9,398 bases of DNA from UBA9410 sp036123585 (GTDB lineage: Bacteria > Actinomycetota > Acidimicrobiia > Acidimicrobiales > MedAcidi-G1). Positions within the stretch are counted from its first letter, which is position 1; every line of letters starts with the position of its first letter. Below the pieces are notes generated by a model. It made no database searches, was not told the origin of the DNA, and worked only from the letters and a program-made list of their open reading frames with translations. Shown here one piece after another: positions 1 through 7,212 of this stretch. The translations under genes were made by a program, and so were the position numbers. The stretch spans positions 1 to 9,398 of the forward strand of contig JAZADN010000069.1 of assembly GCA_036123585.1 (NCBI GenBank), given 5' to 3'.

Positions 1-575
1 GCGACCTGGGTGCTCCCCTGCTGCATCGTGCCCGAGTCCACCGACCACCCGCCCCCCAGGTCGGTGCCGGGGTCCAGGTACGGGTGGATGGGGGGGAGGC
101 AGGCGCCGTCCTCGCCACAGTCCGACAGCAGCCGGGGCGGCATCAGCGGGAACAGGGCGAAGCCGACCAGGGCCCGACCGTTGGTGCCCAGGAAGGTTGA
201 CCGGTGGCGGGCGTACAGGTGCGGAAAGCGCCGGTACACCCAGACCAGGACGAAGACGGTGACCGTGAAATGGAACGTCCCGTAGAAGAGGTTCCAGAAC
301 TGGATGAACCAGCGGGACCCCAGGAAGGCATTTTGGACGTCCAGCTCCACGTAAAGGTTGAGGGCCTTCTCCAGGTCGATGATCCGCTCGGCGTTAGCCA
401 GGGCGGCGGCCACCTCCACGGATTCCGAACCGAAGAGGTTCCGGATCGCGGAGTAGACGGCGTAGAAGCCGAGGACGAGGAGGACCTCGGCCCACCAGTG
501 CAGGCCACTTCCCGGCCCGCGGTCCCGTCGCAGGCCGGTCGGTCGGTCCGGTCCGGTTCGGTTCGCCTCGGCCAC
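1..575 (-). CDS. PAP2_3-like membrane phosphatase/phosphotransferase (partial, C-terminus off window)
   Basis: About 191 codons are visible; the C-terminus lies beyond the left edge. The reading starts at a GTG (575-573), three bases after the thioesterase stop, and no ATG or GTG in this frame fits better. A short basic N-terminal tail (residues 1-28) precedes a membrane segment (about 29-48, LLVLGFYAVYSAIRNLFG). Then comes an amphipathic NAERIIDLEKAL stretch, a second hydrophobic part with FWNLFYGTFHFTVTVFVLVW, and the conserved block GFALFPLMPPRLL. The visible end reads WSVDSGTM. These blocks are typical of actinobacterial PAP2_3 proteins related to Aur1-type inositol phosphotransferases, where an MPSLH-like catalytic motif usually follows soon after; that part would be just outside the window. 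Family members act on lipid phosphates or head groups in the membrane. The exact substrate cannot be told. The family call is fairly firm, the reaction is not. The gene is probably co-transcribed with the thioesterase gene. Confidence 0.75.
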   Translation of the reverse strand, partial: MAEANRTGPDRPTGLRRDRGPGSGLHWWAEVLLVLGFYAVYSAIRNLFGSESVEVAAALANAERIIDLEKALNLYVELDVQNAFLGSRWFIQFWNLFYGTFHFTVTVFVLVWVYRRFPHLYARHRSTFLGTNGRALVGFALFPLMPPRLLSDCGEDGACLPPIHPYLDPGTDLGGGWSVDSGTMQQGSTQV

Positions 576-578
576 CGG

Positions 579-959
579 TCAGGCGGTTCCGCCGTCCACC
601 CGGTCCAGAAACCGGTCGGTCTCGACCACCACGCGCACGATGCTGGCCCGCGCCACCTGGACGTCGCCGACCGTCGCCGTGGCTGAGAAGGTCAGGCGCC
701 GCCCCTCGACCCCCTCCAGCACGGCCTCGGCCGTCACACCAGTGCCGGGGGCGACCGGGGCCAAGTGGTCGACATGTAGCCGCATGCCCACACTGGTCTC
801 GCCATCAGCCAGCGCGCCGTCGAGTGCCGCCATGGTGGCCTCCTCGAGTAGTGCCACAAGTCGGGGCGTCCCCAATACGGCCACGTGTCCGGAGCGGGAC
901 GAGAGTGCCGTGTCGGCGTCGGTCACGGTGTGCGCGGCGCGGCCGCGCAACCCGGGCAT
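579..959 (-). CDS. FlK-like hotdog-fold thioesterase
   Basis: This is a 126-residue protein of the hotdog-fold thioesterase family related to fluoroacetyl-CoA thioesterase FlK. The family hallmarks are visible: LGTPRLVALLEEAT (29-42) supplies Thr31 and Glu39, and GMRLHVDHLAPVAPG (58-72) supplies His65. These correspond by motif to the Thr-Glu-His catalytic set of FlK. The C-terminal half (LTFSATATVGDVQVARASIVRVVV) looks like the core hotdog strands. Length is normal for the family. The ATG at 959-957 is chosen because the frame upstream turns into Pro/Arg-rich sequence antisense to tldD. No clear Shine-Dalgarno sequence precedes it; a TANNNT-like TAGGGT lies 17 bases upstream (981-976, minus strand) and could serve a short-leader promoter, but this is weak. 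Family members hydrolyse small acyl-CoA thioesters; the true substrate is unknown and nothing suggests fluoroacetate. Confidence 0.85.
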   Translation of the reverse strand: MPGLRGRAAHTVTDADTALSSRSGHVAVLGTPRLVALLEEATMAALDGALADGETSVGMRLHVDHLAPVAPGTGVTAEAVLEGVEGRRLTFSATATVGDVQVARASIVRVVVETDRFLDRVDGGTA

Positions 960-1046
960 GGGGGCCACGGGCGGTACCCTACGCGGCGGCCCAAGGGCCC
1001 TAGAAGACCTGGTCCAGGGCTGGCCAGCGAGCCTGTCGTGACGGGC

Positions 1047-1054
1047 AGGAGGGG
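1047..1054 (+). promoter_or_regulatory. Ribosome binding site of tldD
   Basis: AGGAGGGG is a near-perfect Shine-Dalgarno sequence. The AGGAGG core ends five bases before the GTG at 1058, which decides that GTG as the start over in-frame GTGs a few codons later. Confidence 0.75.
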
Positions 1055-1057
1055 AGC

Positions 1058-2497
1058 GTGATTGTGGTGGACGCCGACGGGGACCGCGTTGACGGGCCGG
1101 TGCCGATTCTGGATCCAGATCTCCTCCGGTCCACCCTGGCCACCGCCATGGCCACCGGCGGCGAGTTCGCCGAGATATTCGTGGAGGAACGCCGGTCCAC
1201 TTCGGCGGTGCTGGACGACGGTCGCATCGAGGAGTTGTCCAGCGGTCGGGATCGTGGTGCCGGGATCCGGGTGGTAACCGGTGAGACCACAGGGTTCGCC
1301 CACACGGCGGACCTGTCGCCCGCGAGCCTGCGGGCCGCTGCCGAGACTGCCTCGGCCGCTGCGGCCTCCGGCGGGGGTGGCGTGCGGGAGGTGGCCCTCG
1401 ACGGGCCGTCGGGGCCCGCACCGGCGGTGGTGCGCCTCTTCCCCGCGGACGTGTCCAAAGCCCGGAAGGTGGCCCTTCTAGAGCGGGCAGACGAGGCCGC
1501 CCGGGCGGCCGACGGTGCGATCAGCCAGGTTGCGGTCCGCTACGGCGACTCGCAGCGGCGCATCCAGATCGCCAACAGCGAGGGCCTGCTGACCGGCGAC
1601 CGCCAGGTCCGGACCCTGTTCTCGGTGTCCTGTGTGGCCTCGGGCGACTCCGGCCTGCAGACCGGGCGCGAGTCGGTCGGCCACACTGTCGGCTTTGAGC
1701 TCTTCGATGACGTCGACGTGGACGAGCTGGCGCGTCGGGCGGCTGGCCGGGCGTTGACCAAGCTCGACGCGGTGCCCGCTCCCAGTGGCGAGATGCCGGT
1801 TGTGGTCGGGCCCGGCGGCGGCGGGGTGCTGTTCCACGAGGCGTGTGGCCATGGCCTGGAGGCCGACCTGGTGGCCAAGTCCGCCTCGGTGTTTGCTGGC
1901 CGACGTGGCGAGGTGGTCGCCGCGCCGACGGTCAGCCTGGTCGATGACGGCACCATGGCCGGTGAGTGGGGCCGGTTCGCCGTCGATGACGAGGGTCGGC
2001 CCGCCCAGCGCAACGTGCTGATCGAGTCGGGGGTGCTGGCCGACTACATGTGGGACCGCCTGAGGGCCGTGAAGGAGGGCCGCACCGGTTCAGGCAACGG
2101 CCGTCGGCAGGGCTACCGGTTTCTGCCCATGGTGCGAATGACCAACACCTACCTAGAGCCGGGCACCGACGACCCGACCGACATCGTGGCCGGGACCGAC
2201 CATGGCGTATACGTGGCCCAACTGGGAGGCGGCCAGGTCAACACGGCGACCGGCGACTTCGTGTTCGGGATGACCGAGGCCTACCTCATCGAGGACGGCC
2301 GCCTGACCGCCCCGATCCGCGACGGCAACCTGATCGGCAACGGTCCTGAATCCCTGATGGCCATCGATGCCATCGCCCACGACTTCGCCATGGGCTCGCC
2401 CGGCACCTGCGGCAAGGACGGTCAGGGGGTGCCAGTCGGCGACGGGACGCCCACTCTGCGGGTGGCTCGACTCACCGTCGGCGGAACGGCAGCCTGA
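1058..2497 (+). CDS. tldD: TldD metallopeptidase subunit
   Basis: This 479-residue protein is the catalytic subunit of the TldD/TldE peptidase, which cleaves unfolded peptides in the cytoplasm. In E. coli the pair is needed for microcin B17 maturation and degrades the CcdA antitoxin. The zinc motif HExxxH is seen as HEACGH at residues 260-265, inside GGGGVLFHEACGHGLEADL. A later conserved cysteine, C451 in SPGTCGKDGQG, matches the third zinc ligand known in E. coli TldD. The N-terminal domain shows the family pattern DDGRIEELSSG...GAGIRVV...GFAHT (about 52-84), and TNTYLEPG lies at 362-369. Length fits the family (about 480). The GTG start has a strong ribosome binding site. tldE follows after 31 bases and is surely its partner. 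No precursor-peptide gene is seen nearby, so a housekeeping role is likelier than peptide-antibiotic maturation. Confidence 0.96.
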   Translation: MIVVDADGDRVDGPVPILDPDLLRSTLATAMATGGEFAEIFVEERRSTSAVLDDGRIEELSSGRDRGAGIRVVTGETTGFAHTADLSPASLRAAAETASAAAASGGGGVREVALDGPSGPAPAVVRLFPADVSKARKVALLERADEAARAADGAISQVAVRYGDSQRRIQIANSEGLLTGDRQVRTLFSVSCVASGDSGLQTGRESVGHTVGFELFDDVDVDELARRAAGRALTKLDAVPAPSGEMPVVVGPGGGGVLFHEACGHGLEADLVAKSASVFAGRRGEVVAAPTVSLVDDGTMAGEWGRFAVDDEGRPAQRNVLIESGVLADYMWDRLRAVKEGRTGSGNGRRQGYRFLPMVRMTNTYLEPGTDDPTDIVAGTDHGVYVAQLGGGQVNTATGDFVFGMTEAYLIEDGRLTAPIRDGNLIGNGPESLMAIDAIAHDFAMGSPGTCGKDGQGVPVGDGTPTLRVARLTVGGTAA

Positions 2498-2512
2498 GGT
2501 GGCGTCTGGACC

Positions 2513-2517
2513 GGAGG
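2513..2517 (+). promoter_or_regulatory. Probable ribosome binding site of tldE
   Basis: GGAGG lies 11 bases before the ATG at 2529, a slightly long spacing. It favours that ATG over the in-frame GTG at 2499, two bases after the tldD stop, which has only a weak GAG upstream. Confidence 0.5.
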
Positions 2518-2528
2518 CGAGCGGGTCG

Positions 2529-3875
2529 ATGGACGAAGTGGAGTTGCTGGCCGTAGCCGAGCGGGTCATCGGGTTGGCCGGGCCCGGCGAGCAGGTAGAG
2601 GCAGTCGTGGTCCACGAACGCGAGACCGAAGTTCGGGCCTACCAGGGCGAAGTCGAGTCGCTGACCTCGGCCGAGTCGCAGGGCATCGGCGTCCGGGTGG
2701 TGCGCGACGGCCGGCAGGGCTTCGCCCACGCGGGGACGCTGGAGGGCGAAGTGGCCTCCGAGGTGCTGGCCGAGGCCCGCGACAACCTGGGGTTCGCGAC
2801 TCCGGACGAGCACTGTGCGGTTGCCGAGCCCGACGGCGTGTCCTTCATTGACCTCGACCTGTACCGACCGGAGCTAGTGGTCCACCAGACGGCGGACAAG
2901 GTCGCCGTGGCCCTCGAGTTGGAGCGACTGGTGCGGGCTGCCGACCCGCGGATCTCAGGGGTGGAGTCGGCTGAGTACGGCGACTCGGTGGCTGTCAGCG
3001 CGGTGGCCACCACCACGGGGATCCGGTCGACCAGCCGAGAGACCGGGTGTTTCCTTTCGGCCCACGCCCTGGCCGAACAGGACGGCGAGACCCAGACAGG
3101 CTTCGGCTTCTCGTTGGGGCGTGCACCCGGCGACCTCGATCTAGAGGCCGTGGCAGCCGACGCCGCGGAGCGCTCCACCCGGATGCTGGGAGCCACCAAG
3201 CCCGATTCGGGTCGGATGACCGTGGTGCTGGATCCGTGGGTAAGCGCCCAGTTCCTGGGGATCGTGGCCGGCACCCTGAGTGGCGAGGCCGTTCAGAAGG
3301 GAAGGTCCATGTTCGCCGACCGGCTCGGCGAGGCGGTGGCCGATCCGCTTCTCACCCTGGTTGACGATCCCACCGACCCATTGGCCACCTCGGCTACAGC
3401 GGCCGACGGCGAGGGTCTGGCAACGCGGTGCAACGTGCTGGTGGCCAACGGCCGCCTTGAACGGTTCCTACACAACAGCGAGACGGCTCGGCGGGCCGGC
3501 ACGACGTCAACCGGCTCTGCGGTGCGCGGCTACGCGTCAATGCCCGGGGTAGGGGCGCGAGCTGTGAAGGTGGCCCCTGGGCCCCTGGGCCCGACCGAGT
3601 TGGTAGCCGGGGTCGACGACGGCCTGCTAGTACAGGGGGTCAGCGGGCTGCACTCTGGGGTCAACCCGGTCAGTGGCGACTTCTCGACCGGAGCTGAAGG
3701 CCTGCGGATCCGTGGCGGCGAGCTGGCCGAGCCGGTCCGGGAGTTCACCATCGCCTCGACCATCCAGAAGATGCTCCAGGACCTGGCTGCGGTGGGCAGC
3801 GACGTGCAGTGGCTGCCCATGCGGGCCGCCGGCGTGACTCTGGTAGTCGGCGAGCTGACCGTCTCGGGGCGGTAG
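2529..3875 (+). CDS. tldE: TldE/PmbA, non-catalytic partner of TldD
   Basis: This 448-residue protein is homologous to TldD along its length but lacks the HExxxH zinc motif, which marks it as TldE (PmbA), the partner that forms the substrate channel with TldD. The N-terminal domain repeats the TldD pattern: VRAYQGEVESLTSAESQGIGVRVV followed by GFAHAGTLE. The C-terminal domain carries TLSGEAVQKGRSMFADRLGE, RGYASMPG and the PmbA signature around 369-386 (VSGLHSGVNPVSGDFSTG). Length is close to E. coli TldE (450). An alternative in-frame GTG start at 2499 would add ten residues; the ATG is preferred because GGAGG stands upstream and the protein then begins at the usual family position. It is the second gene of tldD-tldE-uppP. 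No damage or frameshift is seen. Confidence 0.95.
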   Translation: MDEVELLAVAERVIGLAGPGEQVEAVVVHERETEVRAYQGEVESLTSAESQGIGVRVVRDGRQGFAHAGTLEGEVASEVLAEARDNLGFATPDEHCAVAEPDGVSFIDLDLYRPELVVHQTADKVAVALELERLVRAADPRISGVESAEYGDSVAVSAVATTTGIRSTSRETGCFLSAHALAEQDGETQTGFGFSLGRAPGDLDLEAVAADAAERSTRMLGATKPDSGRMTVVLDPWVSAQFLGIVAGTLSGEAVQKGRSMFADRLGEAVADPLLTLVDDPTDPLATSATAADGEGLATRCNVLVANGRLERFLHNSETARRAGTTSTGSAVRGYASMPGVGARAVKVAPGPLGPTELVAGVDDGLLVQGVSGLHSGVNPVSGDFSTGAEGLRIRGGELAEPVREFTIASTIQKMLQDLAAVGSDVQWLPMRAAGVTLVVGELTVSGR

Positions 3876-3882
3876 GGGAGCC

Positions 3883-3888
3883 GGAGGG
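3883..3888 (+). promoter_or_regulatory. Ribosome binding site of uppP
   Basis: GGAGGG lies nine bases before the GTG at 3898 and supports that GTG as the uppP start. It sits in the 22-base gap after tldE. Confidence 0.65.
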
Positions 3889-3897
3889 CGTCAGGTC

Positions 3898-4725
3898 GTG
3901 CCTATCCTGCACGCCATTCTCCTCGGCCTCGTCCAGGGCCTGACCGAGTTCCTACCCGTCTCGTCGAGTGGGCACCTGTCGTTGGTGCCGTGGCTATTTG
4001 GCTGGGACGACTTCGGGGGTGACCCGGCCTTGGAGGACGCCTTCGACGTGGCCCTGCATCTCGGCACCCTGGTTGGGGCGGTGGCCTACCTGTGGGACGA
4101 CGTGGTCCGTTACTTGGGGGCCAGCCTGCGGTGGCTGCGTTCAGGAGGTCGGCCCGAGGGCGACGCCCGAACGGCCTGCCTACTGGCTACCACCGCGCTG
4201 CCCACGGCCGCCCTTGGCCTGATCGTCCTGGTCGTAGCCGGTGATCTGGGCGACCGGACATGGCTGCTGGCGGCCTGTCTGGTCGCCTTCGGCGTTGTGA
4301 TGTGGTGGGTCGACCGCCGGGCGGGCGCCGGTGGTATGCCGCTTGCTGAGTTGTCGTTCGGCCGGGCTGTCTGGCTGGGCGTCGCCCAGGGCCTGGCCTT
4401 CCAGCCGGGGGTCTCGCGTTCCGGGGTGGTGCTCACCGTGGCTCGCGGCATGGGGGTGGAGCGTTCAGAGGCGGCCCGCCTGTCGTTCCTCATGGCTCTG
4501 CCGGTGGTGCTCGGGGCCGGTCTGGTGTCGATGGGCGGCCTGACGATTCCGACGGGCTGGTGGGCGTCGTTCCTCGCCGGAACCTTAGCCTCGGCGCTAA
4601 GCGGCTGGGTGGCCGTCCATGTGCTCCTGAGAGTGGTGGCTCGTGGCGGTCTTGGTGGGTTCGCCGCCTACCGGGTGGTGGTCGGCCTCGCCGTGCTGAC
4701 GCTCATCGTGGCCGGGGTGCGCTGA
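3898..4725 (+). CDS. uppP: Undecaprenyl-diphosphatase UppP (BacA)
   Basis: This 275-residue integral membrane protein removes a phosphate from undecaprenyl diphosphate so the carrier lipid can be reused for peptidoglycan and other wall polymers; overexpression in other bacteria gives bacitracin resistance. Both family signatures are present. GLVQGLTEFLPVSSSGHL (10-27) holds the (E/Q)xxxE motif as Q13 and E17, with H26. QPGVSRSGVVLT (169-180) holds PGxSRSxxT, and its arginine is residue 174, the same number as the catalytic arginine in E. coli. The rest is a series of hydrophobic segments typical of the family, including LGLIVLVVAGDLG and FLMALPVVLGAGLV. The start is a GTG with GGAGGG upstream. 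It lies 22 bases after tldE and is probably co-transcribed. Its end faces the fmdB-like gene across a short convergent gap. Confidence 0.97.
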   Translation: MPILHAILLGLVQGLTEFLPVSSSGHLSLVPWLFGWDDFGGDPALEDAFDVALHLGTLVGAVAYLWDDVVRYLGASLRWLRSGGRPEGDARTACLLATTALPTAALGLIVLVVAGDLGDRTWLLAACLVAFGVVMWWVDRRAGAGGMPLAELSFGRAVWLGVAQGLAFQPGVSRSGVVLTVARGMGVERSEAARLSFLMALPVVLGAGLVSMGGLTIPTGWWASFLAGTLASALSGWVAVHVLLRVVARGGLGGFAAYRVVVGLAVLTLIVAGVR

Positions 4726-4736
4726 GGGATTTTGGG

Positions 4737-4754
4737 ACCTTCCTTGAGGAGGGT
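4737..4754. terminator. Weak hairpin in convergent gap
   Basis: ACCTTCC and GGAGGGT pair over seven positions (one G-T) around a TTGA loop, 11 bases after the uppP stop. No run of T follows on either strand, so it is not a classical intrinsic terminator. Its place between the converging uppP and fmdB-like genes suggests a transcript-end structure. The rest of 4726-4882 holds no gene I can support. Confidence 0.3.
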
Positions 4755-4882
4755 GGGGATGAGGGCATTCCAAAGCGAGGCGCCAAGGAGATCGACGACG
4801 AGGCCGGTGGAGACGGCCGCGGTCAGGTTCCGGTCGTCGACGGACAGCAGGTCAGAGTGCCGCCGGTGGGGTCCGGAGGGGG

Positions 4883-5281
4883 TCAGGCTGAGGCGGCTGC
4901 CGTGCTGGTCGAGTTGCTGGGGCTGCTCGCCGTGCTGCTGGTCGAGGAACTGTCCGAGCTGGAGTCCTTGGGCGAACTGGAGTCCTTCGTCGATTTCGAG
5001 TCCTTCGACGAACTGGAGTCCGACGAGGTCGTCGACGGGTCGCTACTGCTGGAGTCGGAGGAGGTGCCATCCGACTCGGAGCGTTGGGACTTCGAGGCGG
5101 AGCCGTGGTCGTTCTTGTAGAAACCGTCGCCCTTGAATGAGATGCCCACGCCGCTGAACACCTTGGACACCGTGCCACCGCAGGCCTGGTCCGGACAGGT
5201 GGTCAGGGCATCGTCGCTGAACGACTGCCGGACTTCGAACTCGTCCCGGCAGGACTGGCAGCGGTACTGGTAGGTGGGCAT
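4883..5281 (-). CDS. FmdB/Ruc-family zinc-ribbon protein with serine-rich tail
   Basis: The 132-residue protein opens with the FmdB-family zinc ribbon: MPTYQYRC, with Cys8 and Cys11 (CxxC) and Cys29 and Cys34 (CPDQAC), then TVSKVFSGVGISFKGDGFYKND (38-58), which is the standard family ending. From about residue 60 the protein is almost pure serine with some Asp, Lys, Thr and Pro, surely disordered. Part of this tail is an 18-bp tandem repeat. The M. tuberculosis relative Rv0991c (Ruc) is a redox-regulated chaperone: oxidation of the zinc cysteines makes it active, its disordered tail matters, and it hands clients to Hsp70. FmdB itself was named from a formamidase gene cluster in a methylotroph and has been proposed as a regulator. 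A chaperone role here is inferred from the four cysteines and the tail. The gene is divergent from plsY and lies near moeA, as in mycobacteria. Confidence 0.9.
   Translation of the reverse strand: MPTYQYRCQSCRDEFEVRQSFSDDALTTCPDQACGGTVSKVFSGVGISFKGDGFYKNDHGSASKSQRSESDGTSSDSSSSDPSTTSSDSSSSKDSKSTKDSSSPKDSSSDSSSTSSTASSPSNSTSTAAASA
4961..5032. repeat. 18-bp tandem repeat in serine-rich tail, four units
   Basis: GGAGTCC or CGAGTCC recurs at 4961, 4979, 4997 and 5015, exactly 18 bases apart. The first three units also share a CTT then CGA pattern; the fourth has drifted. On the coding (minus) strand each unit gives a hexapeptide with Asp-Ser at fixed phase, three times as Lys-Asp-Ser (residues 93-95, 99-101, 105-107), with a drifted unit at 87-89. 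It looks like repeat expansion by slippage within a low-complexity tail. Confidence 0.75.
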
Positions 5282-5358
5282 GGCTCAACCGGATCCCTCG
5301 AGGATGAGAGAGGCCAGCGTATCGGGGACGGAGAACGGGTCAGCCGGGCCGGTCGGGC

Positions 5359-5946
5359 ATGCTGGAGCCCATGCACTGGCTCCTCGTCGCCGTCGCGTAC
5401 GCCGTGGGAATGCTTCCATCGGCCCAATTGGTGGCCGGACGTCGTGGGGTCGATCCGACCGCCGAGGGCTCCGGGAACCCGGGCGCCACCAACGTCTACA
5501 GGACCGCTGGCCGCCGGGCCGGCCTGACGGTGTTCGTGGCCGACGCCGGCAAGGGGGCGGTCGCCACCGGTCTCGGCCTGGCCGTTGGCGATCGGTCGCT
5601 GGGCCTGGCCTGCTGGGCGGCGGCCACCCTCGGTCACGTGCTGCCGGCCACCCGCAAGTTCCGGGGAGGCAAGGGCGTGGCCACCGGGGGCGGTGGCTCC
5701 CTGGTCCTGTTCCCGTTGGTTGGCGTGTCGGTGACCGCTCTGTTCGCCCTGGTGGCCCGGATCAGCGGAAAGGTCTCACTGGCTTCCATCGTGATCGCCG
5801 TGGCCCTGCCGGCCGGTGTGGCGGCTACCGGCCGGGGCTGGTGCGAGTTCTTGGTCGCCGCCGGGATCGCCGCGTTGGTGCTGGTCCGCCACGAAGGCAA
5901 CATCCGCCGTCTGGTGTCCGGCGAGGAGCGGGGCTTCGGGTGTTGA
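5359..5946 (+). CDS. plsY: Acyl-phosphate:glycerol-3-phosphate acyltransferase PlsY
   Basis: This 195-residue membrane enzyme transfers an acyl group from acyl-phosphate to glycerol-3-phosphate, the first committed step of phospholipid synthesis in most bacteria. The three conserved loops are clear: GSGNPGATNVYR (37-48), then GHVLPATRKFRGGKGVATG (92-110) with the glycine-rich phosphate-binding GGKG, and VRHEGNIRRLVSGEE (176-190) at the C-terminus. DAGKGA (62-67) also matches the family. Hydrophobic segments lie between the loops, as expected for a multi-pass protein. Two ATGs compete as start, at 5359 and 5371; neither has a good ribosome binding site, and the second would give MHWLLVAVAYAVG, directly entering the first membrane segment. 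It is divergent from the fmdB-like gene (77-base gap) and lies 30 bases before moeA. PlsY needs PlsX to make its substrate; plsX is not in the window. Confidence 0.95.
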   Translation: MLEPMHWLLVAVAYAVGMLPSAQLVAGRRGVDPTAEGSGNPGATNVYRTAGRRAGLTVFVADAGKGAVATGLGLAVGDRSLGLACWAAATLGHVLPATRKFRGGKGVATGGGGSLVLFPLVGVSVTALFALVARISGKVSLASIVIAVALPAGVAATGRGWCEFLVAAGIAALVLVRHEGNIRRLVSGEERGFGC

Positions 5947-5976
5947 CCGCGCGTACCCAATGATCGCCCTAGAACC

Positions 5977-7182
5977 ATGATTTCGCTAGAACTGGCCCGA
6001 ACCCACGTCCTGAAACGATGCCCGGCCCCCGTGGCGGCCGACGTGGCGTTGGTTGACGCCCGGGGACTGGTCCTGGCCTCTTCGGTGGCGTCGCCCGGTG
6101 ACGTCCCGCCGTTCGACAACACGGCCATGGACGGGTTCGCCGTGCGGGCTGTCGACACGGTGGGTGCGCCGGTCGAGTTGGCCGTGGTCGGTACGGTGGC
6201 CGCCGGCTTCGATCCGGTGATCGCCGGCGTTTCCGTTGTCGAGGGGACTGCGGTGCGGATCATGACCGGGGCGCCGCTGCCCCCCGGCGCCGACGCGGTG
6301 GTCATGGTTGAGTGGACCGAGTGGGTGGGCGACGACCGGGTGCGTGTCGACGCGGAGATCCCGTCGGGCAACCATGTACGCCACTCCGGCGAGGACCTGG
6401 CGGCAGGCGACGAGGCTTTCCCGGCGGGGACGGTTCTGAGTCCCGGCCACCTCGGGGTGCTGGCCAGCATCGGCGTGGAGCGAGTGTCGGCGTGGCGTCG
6501 CCTCCGGGTGGGGGTGGTGTCCACGGGCGACGAACTCCGGGAGGGTGCCGAGCCGCTAGCCCGGGGCCAGATCCGGGACGCCAACCGTCCGTCTTTGCTG
6601 GGCCTGTTGGCCGAGATGGGCGTCGAGCCGGTCGACCTAGGTCGGGTGCCCGACGATGAAGAGGCCATCGAGCGGGCGCTGGTCGACGGGGTGGCCAAGT
6701 GTGATGCACTGCTCACCTCGGGAGGCGTGTCGATGGGAGACTTCGACTACGTCAAGGTGGTCCTGGATCGGCTCGGCGAAATGCGGTGGATGCAGGTGGC
6801 AATCAAGCCGGCCAAGCCGTTGGCCTTCGGCTTGGTCGACGGCGTGCCGGTCTTCGGCCTGCCCGGCAACCCGGTGTCATCGATGGTGTCGTTCGAGCTA
6901 TTCGCCCGGCCGGCGCTGCGGGCCATGAGCGGCCACACTGAGCTCGATCGGCGACGAGTGCGGGCCGTCGTCGACGGCGGCTTGGATCGCCATCCCGACG
7001 GCAAGGTGCACTTCGCACGGGTTCGGGTGGCCATTGTGGACGGACGGTTCCGAGTGACCTCGGCCGGTGGGCAGGGGTCGCATCAGCTGACGGCCATGGC
7101 GGCCGCCGATGGCTTGGCCGTGCTACCCGACGGCGAGGGCATAGCCGACGGCGGCGAGGTCGACGTCCTGCTCTTGGCCTAG
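5977..7182 (+). CDS. moeA: Molybdopterin molybdotransferase MoeA (Glp-like)
   Basis: This 401-residue protein is MoeA, which inserts molybdenum into adenylated molybdopterin. The N-terminal part shows PPFDNTAMDGFAVR (44-57) and MTGAPLPPGADAVV (96-109). The central MoCF-binding domain (about 174-315) has STGDEL (182-187), SGGVSMGDFDYVK (248-260), KPAKP (277-281) and GLPGNPVSS (294-302). The C-terminal domain begins near 325 and contains GQGSHQLTAMAAADGL (365-380). The acidic residues matched to E. coli catalytic positions (D52, E186, D257 by motif) are kept, so the protein should be an active enzyme. The ATG start gives the usual MISLE-like N-terminus although no strong ribosome binding site precedes it. 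In Corynebacterium a MoeA relative, Glp, binds FtsZ and the membrane protein GlpR; the GlpR-like gene at 8943 makes a second role possible here. moaA follows after 30 bases. Confidence 0.96.
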   Translation: MISLELARTHVLKRCPAPVAADVALVDARGLVLASSVASPGDVPPFDNTAMDGFAVRAVDTVGAPVELAVVGTVAAGFDPVIAGVSVVEGTAVRIMTGAPLPPGADAVVMVEWTEWVGDDRVRVDAEIPSGNHVRHSGEDLAAGDEAFPAGTVLSPGHLGVLASIGVERVSAWRRLRVGVVSTGDELREGAEPLARGQIRDANRPSLLGLLAEMGVEPVDLGRVPDDEEAIERALVDGVAKCDALLTSGGVSMGDFDYVKVVLDRLGEMRWMQVAIKPAKPLAFGLVDGVPVFGLPGNPVSSMVSFELFARPALRAMSGHTELDRRRVRAVVDGGLDRHPDGKVHFARVRVAIVDGRFRVTSAGGQGSHQLTAMAAADGLAVLPDGEGIADGGEVDVLLLA

Positions 7183-7199
7183 CCCTCTCCCTGCAGGGC

Positions 7200-7203
7200 A
7201 GGA
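7200..7203 (+). promoter_or_regulatory. Probable ribosome binding site of moaA
   Basis: AGGA nine bases before the GTG at 7213 favours that start. The other in-frame candidate, a GTG at 7249 that would begin MDRPLIDGFGR, has no such sequence upstream. Confidence 0.4.
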
Positions 7204-7212
7204 TCTCCGGCC

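Noticed and set aside
143..508. Minus-strand Ser/Pro/Trp-rich open frame of 121 codons
   Set aside because: The neighbouring minus frame gives a clear membrane protein with PAP2_3 blocks, so this one is its shadow.
583..594. Short inverted repeats GGCGG-TT-CCGCC here and GGCCC-AA-GGGCC at 988-999
   Set aside because: Five-base GC arms arise easily by chance in this composition, and the two differ in sequence.
204..686. 160-codon plus-strand open frame
   Set aside because: It is antisense to the PAP2-like and thioesterase genes, shows no recognisable motif and has the Gly/Arg/Asp-rich look of a high-GC shadow frame.
960..1421. Upstream extension of the thioesterase frame to an ATG at 1421
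   Set aside because: The extra sequence is Pro/Arg-rich, antisense to tldD and foreign to the family; the ATG at 959 gives the normal protein length.
4726..4882. Minus-strand open frame downstream of the FmdB-like gene with a hydrophobic stretch (AVSTGLVVDLLGASLWNAL)
   Set aside because: I looked for a gene remnant such as an MscL or SAF-domain protein, but there is no start codon in a sensible place and no family match, so I cannot support a gene.
4560..5120. Acidic 186-codon plus-strand frame
   Set aside because: It overlaps the end of uppP and is antisense to the FmdB-like gene; its Glu/Leu/Ser-rich part is simply the complement of the serine tail.
5634..6716. 360-codon minus-strand open frame
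   Set aside because: It lies antisense to plsY and moeA, both certain genes, and its Ser/Thr/Arg/Pro composition is that of a shadow frame.
7189..7198. Ten-base palindrome CCCTGCAGGG between moeA and moaA
   Set aside because: Its arms do not extend and it has no loop for a hairpin; one such site in this much DNA can be chance.
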